Source: Antedon mediterranea (lineage: Eukaryota > Echinodermata > Crinoidea > Comatulida > Antedonidae). Taken from it: DNA of 64,000 nt. The notes beneath the pieces were generated by a model. It saw nothing but the letters and a program-made list of their open reading frames with translations. It was not told the DNA's origin and made no database searches. Position numbers and translations under genes: made by a program. The stretch is from positions 10,175,001 through 10,239,000 of the forward strand of contig NC_092673.1 of assembly GCF_964355755.1 (NCBI RefSeq), given 5' to 3'. Position 1 is the first letter of the stretch; each line of letters begins with the position of its first letter. Shown here piece after piece: positions 42,030 through 51,613 of this stretch.

Positions 42030-43735
42030 ATTTTCGCCATTTTTTGAAAAAAAATCTGATGGTCCCCAGCAGGAAAATTTTTCGAAAAATGGCTAAATTT
42101 CGACCCTTTTATTTTTTGACATAACTAATTGTTACTATGGCTCTATAAGATGATGTTAACACAATATATATGCATAAATGGCAATATTATATCATAATTA
42201 TAGAATTTTAAAAATTGGAAATTTTGGCCCTTTTTCAAAAAACTTCTTATAGTCCCCCAGAGGAAAATTTTCGAAAATTGGCAAAATTTTGACCCTTTTC
42301 TTTTTTAACATAACTAGTTACGATGGCTCTATAAGATGATGTTAACACAATATATGTCCATAAATGGCAAAATTATAGCATAATAATTTAATTTTAAAAA
42401 GTGTAACATTTTTGCCATTTTCGACCCTTTTATATTTTGACATAAGTAGTTGCTATGGCTCTATAAGATAATGTCAGCACAATATATGTGCATAAATGGC
42501 AATATTATAGCATAATTTTTGAATTTTAAAAAGTAGAAATTTTAGTCATTTTTCGAAAAAATTCCTATGGTCCCCTCCAGGGAAATTTATCGCAAAAATG
42601 GCCAAATTTTAACCCTTTTATTTTTTGACAAAACTAATTACTATGGCTCTATAAGAAGATGTTAGCACAATATATTTGCAAAAATGGCAATATTATAGCA
42701 TAATTATTGAATTTTAAAAAGTGGGAATTTTGGCAATTTTTGGAAAAAAATCCTATGGTCCCCAGCAGGGAAATTTTCGAAAATGGCCAAATTTTGATCC
42801 TTTTATTTTTTGACATAACTAGTTACTATAGCTCTATAAGATGATGTTAGCACAATATAATTATTTGCATAAATGGCAATATTATAGCATAATTTTTTAA
42901 TTTTAAACAATGGAAATTTTGACAATTTTTCGAAAAAAAAATCTTATTGGCCAAATGGCCAAATTTCGACCCTTTTATTTCTTGACATAACTAGTTACTA
43001 TGGCTCTATAAGATGATGTTACAACAATATATGCGCATAAATGGCAATATTATAGCCTATTTATAGAATTTTGAAAATTGGAAATTTTTGCCATTTTTCG
43101 AAAAAATTTTTATGGTCCCCCGCAGTGAAATTTTCGCAAAAATGGCCAAACTTCAAACCTTTTATTAGTCGCGTGGACGCGACTCTACAGTTCACTATGT
43201 CGGTCGGTCTGTCGGTCTGTCTGTCGGTCCGGTATCACTTTGCGTTTTATCGCTTTTCTGTACTTTTGAACTGTTTTGATGTACAGAAAAGTTTTGAAGT
43301 ACATTACTTTTTGAAAGTTCATTTATTTCTGAGAGCACGCAACTTATTGTTGTTGGCCTTGTTTTTTGACATAACGAGTTACTATGGCTGTATAAGATGA
43401 TGTTAACACAATATATGTGCATAAATGGCAATATTATAGCCTAATTATAGAATTTAAAAAGGTGGACATTTTGGTCGTTTTTGAAAAAAATCGTATGGTC
43501 CCCCGCAGGAAAAAATGGCGAAATTTCAAACCTTTTATTTTTTGACATAACTATTTACTATGGCTCTATAAGTTGCTATTTACACAACATATGTGCATAA
43601 ATGGCAATATTATAGTCTAATTATTGAATTTTAAAAGGTGGAAATTTTGGTCATTTTGCGAAAAAATTCCTGTGGTCCCCCCAGGGAAATTTTCGCAAAA
43701 ATGGCCAAATTTTAACCCTTTTATTTTTTTATTTA
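42030..43735 (-). repeat. ~187-bp satellite, right flank, inverted
   Basis: About nine units of the satellite at 13610-14617, here as its reverse complement: GACATAACTAGTTACTATGG, CTCTATAAGATGATGTTAG, AAATGGCAATATTATAGC. One unit is interrupted by a foreign ~200-bp piece near 43168-43365. Another unit is cut by the SINE at 43735; its remainder resumes near 43965. Confidence 0.93.
43168..43365. mobile_element. ~200-bp insert in the satellite, unclassified
   Basis: The satellite breaks after CCTTTTATT and resumes with TTTTTTGACATAACGAG, leaving about 200 bp of unrelated sequence. The insert begins with the palindrome AGTCGCGTGGACGCGACT and contains a GTCGGTCTGTCTGTCGG simple repeat. The clean interruption suggests a small non-autonomous element. 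I cannot assign it to a family, and the target duplication is obscured by T-runs. Confidence 0.5.
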
Positions 43736-43970
43736 TTTTTTTTTTTATTTCATACTCATCCAACAGCGAGTAACCCGCAAATTACAGGATGGATAAACTA
43801 TTTAAAATTTCACAAGACAAACATATACACAAGATGCTCTACATAAACAAAGACTTATTATTAAGTCTTTGGGAGTGGAGTTGTAAATTGTCATGAGAAA
43901 AAATCCCTGACATATGACAGGACTTGAACCCAGGACCCTTAGATTGGTAGCCAAGCATCATAACCATTTT
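43735..43970 (-). mobile_element. tRNA-derived SINE-like insertion
   Basis: On the minus strand the piece has TGGTTATGATGCTTGGCTAC near its start and the pol III B-box-like GGGTTCAAGTCC (complement near 43919-43931). A unique body follows, ending in an A-rich tail (the T/TTA-rich run at 43725-43755 on the plus strand). It sits inside the ~187-bp satellite, whose sequence resumes after it with TTTTTCGAAAAATGGCC. This fits a tRNA-derived SINE. It differs from the neighbouring 260-bp tRNA-like array in sequence. Confidence 0.55.
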
Positions 43971-43989
43971 TTCGAAAAATGGCCAAATT

Positions 43990-46313
43990 TAGACCCTTTT
44001 ATTTTAATAGTCTATTTATATGAAATGAATGATCAATCAATGAAAAATAATGCCATGGAACTTTGTTTCTGATTTTAAAAAAGGTCCACTTGTTTAGGCC
44101 TGACATTTACAACCCTCAAAATATCTCACTTTCAAAAACAATATTTATTTTCTATTAAAAAAAAAAGAAAAAAGATATTCGTAGAGGTTCGAACCCACTA
44201 CTGCGAGAACTCAAACCTGAGCATTACCGGTTACGCCATAAACCAGTAGATGACAGAAGAGCTGATAACAGTCTATTTATATGAAATGAATGATCAATCA
44301 ATGAAAAATAATGCCATGCAACTTTTTTTCTGATTGAAAAAAATGTCCACTTGTTTAGGCCTGACATTTACAACCCTCAAAATATCTCACTTTCAAAAAA
44401 AATATTTATTTTCAATTTAAAAAAAAGGGAAAAGAAATATCCCTAGAGGTTTGAACCCACTACTGCGAGCACTGAAACTTGAGCATTTCAAAAACAATAT
44501 TTATTTTAAATAAAAAAAAAAAAAAAAAAAAAAATATCGGTAGAGGTTCGAACCCACTAGCTTAGTGAGAGCACTCAAACTTGAGCATTACCCGTTACGC
44601 CACAAACCAGTAGATGACTGAAGAGCTGATAATAGTCTATTTATATGAAATTAATGATCCATCAATGTAAAATGATGTTATGCAACTTTGTTTCTGATTT
44701 AAAAAAAGGTCCACTTGGTTAGGCTTGACATTTAAAACCATACAAATATCTCACTTTCAAAAACAATATTTATTTAAAAAAAAAAAAAATGAAAAAAAAT
44801 ATTCCTAGAGGTTCGAACCCACTACTGAGAGAACTCAAATCTGAGCATTACCGGTTACGCCACAAACCAGTAGATGAGTGAAGAGCTGATAATAGTCTAT
44901 TTATATGAAATGAATTATCCATCAATGTAAAATGATGTTATGCAACTTTGTTTCTGATTTAAAAAAAGGTCCACTTGTTTAGGCCTGACATTTACAACCC
45001 TCAAAATATCTCACTTTCAAAAACAATATTTATTTTCAATTTAAAAAAAAAAAGAAAAAAAATATCCCTAGAGGTTCGAACCCACTACTGAGAGAACTCA
45101 AACCTGAGCATTACCGGTTACGCCACAAACCAGTAGATGAGTGAAGAGCTGATAATATTCTATTTATATGAAATGAATAATAAATCAATGTAAAATGATG
45201 TTATGCAACTTTGTTTCTGATTTAAAAAAAGGTCCACTTGGTTAGGCTTGACATTTAAAACCATAAAAATATCTCCCTTTAAAAAACAATATTTATTTTC
45301 AAATAAAAAAAAAAGAAAAAAATATCCCTAGAAGTTTGAACCCACTATTGAAATCACTCAAACCTGACCATTACCCGTGACGCCGCAAACCAGTATATGA
45401 CTGAAGAGCTGATAATAGTCTATTTATATGAAATGAATGATCAATCAATGAAAAATAATGCCATGCAACTTTGTTTCTGATTTTAAAAAAGGTTCACTTG
45501 TTTAGGCCTGACAGTTGCAACCCTCAAAATATCTCACTTTCAAAAACAATATTTATTTTCAATTAAAAAATAAAGAAAAAAAATACCTGTATAGGTTCGA
45601 ACCCACTACTGAGAGCACTCAAACCTGAGCATTACTCGTTACGCCACAAACCAGTAGATGATTGAGGAGCTGATAATAGTCTATTTATATGAAATGAATG
45701 ATCAATCAATGAAAAATAATGCCATGCAACTTTGTTTCTGATTTTAAAAAAGGTCCACTTGTTTAGGCCTGACATTTACAACACTCAAAATATCTCACTT
45801 TCAAAAACAATATTTATTTTCAATTAAAAAAAAAAAATATCCGTAGACGTTCGAACCCACTAGTGAGAGCACTCAAACTTGAGCATTACCCGTTACGCCA
45901 CAAACCAGTAGATGACTGAAGAGCTGATAATACTCTATTTATATGAAATGAATGATCAATCAATGAAAAACAATGCCATGCAACTTTGTTTCTGATTTAA
46001 AAAAAGGTCCACTTGTTTAGGCCTGACATTTACAACACTCAAAATATCTCACTTTCAAAAACAATATTTATTTTCAATTTAAAAAAAAGAAAGAAAAAAA
46101 AAATTCGTAGAGGTTCGAACCCACTACTGCGAGAACTCAAACCTGAGCACTACCAGTTACGCCAAAAACCAGTAGATGAGTGAAGAGCTGATAATAGTCT
46201 ATTTATATGAAATGCATGATCAATCAATGAAAATAATGCCATGCAACTTTGTTTCTAATTTTAAAAAAGGTCCACTTGTTTAGGCCTGACATTTACAACC
46301 CTCAAAATATCTC
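43990..46313 (-). repeat. ~260-bp tandem repeat with tRNA-like core, left part
   Basis: About nine units of ~255-265 bp. Read on the minus strand, each has an A-box-like TGGCGTAACGGGTAATGC, then a B-box-like GGGTTCGAACC about 40 nt later. A pyrimidine run with four or more T follows and could stop pol III. The rest of each unit is AT-rich (ATATGAAATGAATGATCAAT, GGTCCACTTGTTTAGGCCTG). The tRNA-like part does not fold into a full cloverleaf: the T-stem and acceptor pairs fail. I therefore read it as tRNA-derived satellite, not functional tRNAs. The array stops abruptly at AATATCTCA near 46313. Confidence 0.85.
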
Positions 46314-46350
46314 AGATATTATACATTTTTTTTTTGTTATCATGTTTTTG

Positions 46351-46358
46351 TATATAAT
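46351..46358 (+). promoter_or_regulatory. TATA-box candidate for the CARD/polymerase pair
   Basis: TATATAAT lies 78 bp before the ATG at 46429, in an otherwise T-rich leader. The polymerase ORF overlaps the end of the CARD ORF and shows no separate core promoter I can identify, so both may use this one. Confidence 0.4.
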
Positions 46359-46428
46359 ATATAATTTTCTTTATTTTCATTCGTGGCTTTCAACATCGAC
46401 ATAACCTTGTCTCCTCTGTGCTGAAGGA

Positions 46429-47208
46429 ATGGAAGAAAGTTACTTTGAAGGCGAACCGTGGCTGACGAAACATCACAAACTCCTCACCACGTCCATGAAC
46501 CTGTCGGCGGTACTCGAAGCATTGGTCGTCAGAGAAATATACTTGCGGGAATTCGAGAACTTTGTACTGCGTATGGACAGAGAGAAAGGGGTTAAAGAGA
46601 ATCGGATGGCCTATTATCTCATCGACGACATTCGAAGGTATCCGAAATTGCACGCTAACGGAGCTTTCGTGGATTCTCTTAAATGCGCCGGCCACCACGA
46701 TCTTGTTGTCGCTTTGAGAAAAGGAGCGAAAACAACTTTGAACACGCCGTTCGAGAAAGATCATCCTTTTTCTTCCTTCAAGTCGGCGATGGTCCGTCTT
46801 TCGCACTACGAAATCGATCAAACATACAAGAAACGATTGCGAGAGAGGAACGTTCTTCTGAAACGCATCGACCGGTTCGCTGAAACGATAAATCTGGAGG
46901 CCACCGTCAAACAAATGGTGGTCAGAAGAATTTACAAACCCGAATACGCAAATTTCCTCCTCGACGGTGACAGACAGAGAAACGTTTACTTTTTCCTCAA
47001 CAACGTTCGGAAGCATCAAGACGAGTCCGGTTACAAAGCTTTCGTCGAGTCTCTCAAAGCAACCGGTCAACACGAACTCGCATCGACTTTGGAGAAAAAA
47101 AAATACAAAAAGAAAAAACAGTCTGTCGAAGTTCCAGACTTCGGAATTTTGTCCGATCAAAAGGCGCAATGTTCGTGTATCTGGCACGTGTCAAGTATTC
47201 CAAGATAA
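46429..47208 (+). CDS. Tandem-CARD (death-fold) protein, virus-like
   Basis: An intact 259-codon gene. Two repeats of about 85-90 residues (roughly 14-99 and 133-223) each show a CARD-like pattern: a hydrophobic helix with a V(V)RxIY step (ALVVREIY; QMVVRRIY), a helix ending in D-R, then YLIDDIRRYP or FFLNNVRKHQ, and a final helix pair with AFVDSLKCAGHHDLVVAL or AFVESLKATGQHELASTL. CARDs bind other CARDs in apoptosis and inflammasome signalling. The tail after residue 223 is lysine-rich. The last 40 bases overlap the polymerase start in another frame, a compact arrangement typical of viruses. An inhibitory role toward host CARD signalling is inference. Other death-fold classes (DED, PYD) are possible but fit less well. 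This is the only long viral ORF here without a break. Confidence 0.7.
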   Translation: MEESYFEGEPWLTKHHKLLTTSMNLSAVLEALVVREIYLREFENFVLRMDREKGVKENRMAYYLIDDIRRYPKLHANGAFVDSLKCAGHHDLVVALRKGAKTTLNTPFEKDHPFSSFKSAMVRLSHYEIDQTYKKRLRERNVLLKRIDRFAETINLEATVKQMVVRRIYKPEYANFLLDGDRQRNVYFFLNNVRKHQDESGYKAFVESLKATGQHELASTLEKKKYKKKKQSVEVPDFGILSDQKAQCSCIWHVSSIPR

Positions 47209-49464
47209 ACGGAAAGTTGTACCTCTACGGCAGAGATCCGGAAGGAAACAGGCTGTCGTTGAAGACGAGGAAAGTGAAATTCACGTCGTACGTCGAAGAC
47301 GAAACGGACGGAGAATGCATCATGCGCAGAGGTGACGATCCAATTTCTTGCGCCAAGAAGTACAGGAGGCCCACGGCCGACGAAAGAAACGGCATCAAGG
47401 TCGACAACCTCTTCGGCAACCTCCCCTCGTCCGTGGGCGACCTGGACGCTCAGTGTGCGGTCGGGGTTCACGGATGCGCTTGGCACAGTTACTCCGAAGA
47501 CAAAGACGGCAACGTCGAAGGCTTGACGTACGACGAGCAGATCCACTTGGAACGACAGAACGTTCACCCGGTGCGACTGTCGGTGTTGTGCGTAGTTCTC
47601 AGGTGGGACGTGAACGGTCGAATAATTTCGGTGATGCTGTCCGACGGAAAGAGACTGCACGGCGAAAATGCGGAGATCGACACGCTGTCGGAAATCGCAA
47701 AGTCGATCGAATCTGCCGACGTGTTCGTGTATCACAGTGGTCGGGTCAAGGACAGCATCGTCGCCAGATGTCGGGTGTGCGAGGTACCCCTTGCCGTAGA
47801 CGGGTTCCCCGTGTGCTTGGACACTTCGAAACACGTACGGTCGCCGGCGGGCGGCGACAACGACTCCGTCTACGATTACGTACATCGGTTACGAATCTTG
47901 TCACGAGCTAGCGGCGAGCTAGTCGGCGAAGAAGCTAGACGACGACGTTTGCGTGCTGGAACGCTACGTGTCGGAGGTGGAAGCGAAAAAATTGGTCGAA
48001 ATCGAGACGAACTTGTCCAGAATAGTGGGAAGGTTCCCCAACGGATCGTCGACCGGCGTCCTTTCGTCGGTGCTGTGCAGAGAAGCGCAGCGTCAGCGTG
48101 TGGTGTTTCCGAGGAGCAATGCGGACCCGAAGCCCAAAGGAAGCGTCAACGAAGACGAAACGTGCAGAGGAGGCCTGGTGCTGGACACCGTGTCCGGTAT
48201 TCACAGAGACGTCGACGTGTACGACTTTCAGTTTTGCTATCCGAGGTTCATCATCGACAAAAACGTGGACAAGTCGACGGCTCTCGAAGACGGCTCTTTC
48301 GTCGACGCCGAAGTACGCGAAGGTCTGCTTCCGTCCGTCATGAAAAGACTGGTGTCGGCTAGAGAACAAAAAAACATCACTCCCCAGAACTCCGCCGTGT
48401 ACAAACAAGCGGCCAACGCATGCGTCGGATTTCTGTGCACGTCTGGCAAGAAAAGCCTTTACAACCACGTGACGGAAAAGTGCAGGGAACAACTGAACGC
48501 GCTAAAAAATTGCGCCGAAGAAAACGGTGCTCGGGTGCTGTACGGCGACACCGACTCGTTGTTTTTGGACATAGTTCCAGGCGGGAGACAGGAGCTGGAA
48601 GAGCAATTCGCCCGAGTCTTGGGCGAAAGAAGCTTTCAAAGGTTCAAACACAGGGAGACGCTTTGCGGCTTGCTGCTGACGGACAAGAAGAAAAGGTATG
48701 CGTGTCTCCATGCCGACGGGAGGGTGAGCACCACAGGGATGACGAGGCCCGGCGTCGAAAAATTCGCGTCTCGACTGGAACAGGTCATGATCGACATAGC
48801 CTTGAGGATCGGAGATAGCAATACGGCGGCCGACCGTTGCGTAAAAGAATTTTGTCGAGTCGTCAACGAACTGAAGGACGACGAAGCGATCGAGGTCCAA
48901 GGCGTTGTTCGAAAGGGCAAAAACGAGACGAACTCTCACAGATTCAAAAAGAGTTGCGCCGCCCTCGGATGCTACAGACAGACGCCTTACCACCTGAAAC
49001 ACGGAGGCGTTTCCTATCATCCGCTGTCGCATTCGTGCATCCATCCGACCGTGGAAGTCGAGCACTTGATCCGAGAGCTGAAACAATTTTGCGAACTCGA
49101 CAGAAGCAACGTTTTGAGCGTAATCGTTTGGAACGCGGAAGCAGGGGACTGCCGAACGAGCATATTGCATCGGTTGAAGGAGATCAAAGATACTTTGGAA
49201 AAGATTCCGACGCACCTGCCCCGGAAGGAGATGCAGCTCTGCGGAGGGTGGAATTTGTTCAGTGGCAGTTGCTGTTCCACGGTGAAGGTGTCGACCGCCG
49301 AAGAAGAGCGACAGGTTAGAAAAAACGAACCGGTCTTTCGAAGCGTAGATCTCGAAAACGGGGAGAGGAGATTATTCATCGTAAGATGTACAAACGCTTT
49401 GTGTTGCGACGCACACCGATTCTGGGGAAAGGCATGGAACTACACAGCAAAAGATGAAGCGTAA
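47169..49464 (+). pseudogene. Family B DNA polymerase, interrupted
   Basis: The ATG at 47169 opens an N-terminal/exonuclease region of about 240 codons. Polymerase motifs follow in a different frame: motif A VYDFQFCYP (about 48220), motif B KQAANACVGF (about 48405), motif C YGDTDSLF (48541) and DKKKRYAC (about 48681). The frame changes near 47880, and the second frame has a TAG at 47920. The exonuclease looks divergent: the Exo I position reads LTYDEQ rather than DxE, and the Exo II position reads DVFVYHSG without the usual Asn and Phe-Asp. At about 765 codons it is short for herpesvirus polymerases. Motif C and KKRY point to a nucleic-acid-primed replicative type rather than the protein-primed type of Polintons. 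Product would replicate viral DNA; this copy cannot be translated whole. Confidence 0.85.
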
Positions 49465-49478
49465 AATAATCCAAAAAA

Positions 49479-49496
49479 AATAAAAAAATAAATAAA
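49479..49496 (+). terminator. Poly(A) signals after the polymerase
   Basis: AATAAA occurs at 49479-49484 and 49491-49496, 15-30 bases after the polymerase TAA at 49462-49464, in an A-rich stretch. Confidence 0.6.
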
Positions 49497-49617
49497 AAAT
49501 AGTTTTAAGTCTACTTTTGAAATAAAAGAAAAAAAGAAATGGTTGAAGGAAATAAAAACACAAAAACCAAAAATATTGTTTAACAGTTTTTCTTGTATTC
49601 TTTTGTTTGTCAATTTG

Positions 49618-50805
49618 TCAAAGTATTGCGCATCCGCAAATCACGGTCACGTCCAGATCTTTTACGCCGAGCAGTAGATTCCCTGAAACAAACGACGAAT
49701 CGAGAAATTTGGGTGGTCGTTCGTCGATCTCGTCGTTCATGCATCGTTTCAACCACTTCCTTCTTATCTTGTTTTCGTCAACGGCGAGATCGTCTTCGAC
49801 AGGCTCTAGGTGTTCTCCTAGAAAAAGCGAAATCACCTTTTCCTTGCATTTCCTGTCCGTTTCGTGCAACACGGTCGATTCGGTTATGCAAGAAGGCAAC
49901 GTGGTCCCGGTCGCTCTCAACCGTTTCCAAACGCTTGGCAGGAACACGTCCGAGTCCGTCGTGAAAGCGGTGTGTCTTTCTTTGACCTCGGTGAGTAGCC
50001 TCAGAGGACGGACGAATTAGGCCGAGACGGAATTGAAATATTTTCCGTACGCCCACCAGTCTCTCAACGGGTTCGTTGCTTCTTCCACAACGTCCTCGAC
50101 GAATTCGAAGAATTCCACTTCCGCCAACTCGAAATTCAGGATGCTTTCCGTCGTTTGCGATCCTTCGAAAACAAGACGGGAAGATCTATCGGCCAGACCT
50201 ACCATCAGTCGTTGCGAGGTTTCCAGGGTTAAAAGGGCAGAGAAGAAGTCTGCGTTAAGCCATCCGATCTGGCGTCTGTCGTGCCCGACGAACATCGGAG
50301 GTGGGCCCAAATGCACGCCGCTTCTGCCTACGCCACCTTCCGTCTCGGCCAAATTGTCGAGGCAGGTTTCGACTGCGCAAGCGACGTTCTTCGGACACAA
50401 CGGTAGCGATCTGTTGTACGACAGACACAGATGCCTCAATATTATCATCAGAAGCTCGAAGTAAGGGTTGTCGGATCCGTAACGCCTTCCGTCGAAGTAC
50501 CACTGGAACGTTGGAGAGGGGTTGCCGCTTCTCACAAACACGCTCCAATCGTCCAGAGACTGTAGAGTTCGGGAAAGCGTCGTGTAGTCTGTGTAATCTT
50601 CGATTTTAGTCAACCAGAGACGACCGGTCAGATAACGCCTTCCGTAATCGTTGCCCTCCTCACCGCCACCGTCGTCGTCGTAGTCGTCGTAGTCGTACGA
50701 CTTGAAATGTCTAGGGTCGACTGTCATTATCTTTGACCACCTGACCTGCACGGCAGGTTGAGGCAATCCCAACTTCAACACCGGTCTCTCTTTGAACAAG
50801 TCCAT
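49618..50805 (-). pseudogene. Unrecognised viral protein with an in-frame stop
   Basis: The likely start is the ATG at 50805 (MDLFKERPVLKLGL). An earlier in-frame ATG adds only a leucine run encoded by a TTG/TTA microsatellite. The frame runs 262 codons to TAA at 50017-50019. The same frame then stays open for another 132 codons to TGA at 49618. With no ATG at the join, this is best read as one protein of about 394 residues cut by a nonsense change. Visible traits are an acidic DYDDYDDDGGG segment near residue 50, a WYFDGRRYGSDNPYFELL block, and two cysteines in PLCPKNVACAVETC. No membrane span or catalytic motif stands out. I do not recognise the family. It is convergent with the polymerase gene. 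Confidence 0.6.
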
Positions 50806-50884
50806 AAGAAAGATTCTTGTGAAACATAACAACAACAACAACAACAACAACAACAATAAAAAAATAAATAAAAAACACATATAT

Positions 50885-50892
50885 GTATATAA
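50885..50892 (-). promoter_or_regulatory. TATA-box candidate
   Basis: The minus strand reads TTATATAC about 80 bp before the ATG at 50805, close to the spacing seen at 46351 for the CARD gene. It overlaps the spacer after the upstream small gene. Confidence 0.35.
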
Positions 50893-50905
50893 ATTTCAAT
50901 TTCCT

Positions 50906-50911
50906 TTTATT
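50906..50911 (-). terminator. AATAAA directly after a stop codon
   Basis: On the minus strand the TGA of the small gene at 50912 is followed immediately by AATAAA. Such tight packing of stop and poly(A) signal is common in compact viral genomes. Confidence 0.6.
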
Positions 50912-51139
50912 TCAAACGACCATCATTTTCTTAAATTTAGAAGATAAAGTATTTTCACTTTCTGCTTTGCAATCTATCAATCTCTCTATTTTGTCGATCA
51001 CTTCGCATAAGTCTTTTTTGTTTTTTTCATCCACATCGCCGTCGTTGCCACTGTGTTGCTTTTTTTTTTTAAGGCGTAGCACTTTCAGAACCCTTTCCAC
51101 GTGGAAGACCGGCATTTCGATGTATATGTTTGTGCTCAT
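50912..51139 (-). CDS. Small unrecognised virus-like protein, 75 aa
   Basis: An intact 75-codon ORF starting MSTNIYIEMPVFHVERVLKV. It has a lysine run (KKKK, about residues 24-27), an acidic GNDGDVDE segment and a C-terminal helix-prone stretch (VIDKIERLIDCKAESE). It has its own AATAAA right after the stop and lies head-to-tail with the gene at 50805. Coding status is supported by that signal and the compact spacing, not by homology. Confidence 0.45.
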   Translation of the reverse strand: MSTNIYIEMPVFHVERVLKVLRLKKKKQHSGNDGDVDEKNKKDLCEVIDKIERLIDCKAESENTLSSKFKKMMVV

Positions 51140-51358
51140 TCTTGTGTTGTTTTTTTTCCACTTTCTTTTCTCCTTTTCTGTGAATTTTGTAAATATTATT
51201 CTTTTCTTCCAAGTCTATTTCTGTATTAATATACTGTAAAATGTTACTATTTAATCAGTTATAGTTGGTTTTCTAAAATGTTTTTTTTTTTGCCCCTGCC
51301 TATTTCGAGTCGTTTTTCTCCGTCTGGAAAGAATCGCCAGCTTTTTCGGCATGATTCC

Positions 51359-51499
51359 TTAGTCCGTTATTACTTGTAAAACAATCTTTCTTCTTTTTTT
51401 TTTCTTTTCGGACTCTTCTTCGTCCACGACCTCGACAGGTTCAGCAACATTTCCAACGTTCTGAAAGTTCTGAAAGGCCTTGATCGGTCGTCTTCTCAT
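51359..51499 (-). CDS. Small acidic/basic ORF, doubtful
   Basis: An ORF of 46 codons (MRRRPIKAFQNFQNVGNV, then VVDEEESEKKKKRRK). The same frame is open upstream to about 51590 and downstream to about 51300, apart from a TAG directly before the ATG and a TAA at 51359. It may be part of a longer broken gene. An A-run makes the downstream frame uncertain. Confidence 0.25.
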   Translation of the reverse strand: MRRRPIKAFQNFQNVGNVAEPVEVVDEEESEKKKKRRKIVLQVITD

Positions 51500-51613
51500 C
51501 TACAAAGAAGAGTTTCTAAAGTCCAAATACTTGATCTTAATGTTTTTCACAGGTAAGAACTCATCGGGAGAATCTGATATTACAAAAAAAAAAAAAAAAA
51601 AAAAAAAATTTTT

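Noticed and set aside
43990-46313. Functional tandem tRNA genes
   Set aside because: A- and B-box-like motifs are present, but the T-stem and acceptor stem do not pair and no proper 7-base anticodon loop forms.
46390-47187. A 265-codon minus-strand open frame
   Set aside because: It is antisense to the tandem-CARD gene, which has recognisable domains, a TATA-like box and the overlap with the polymerase.
50805-50880. N-terminal leucine run resembling a signal peptide
   Set aside because: It is encoded by an AAC/TTG-type microsatellite upstream of the more likely ATG at 50805, in the spacer that holds the TATA-like box.
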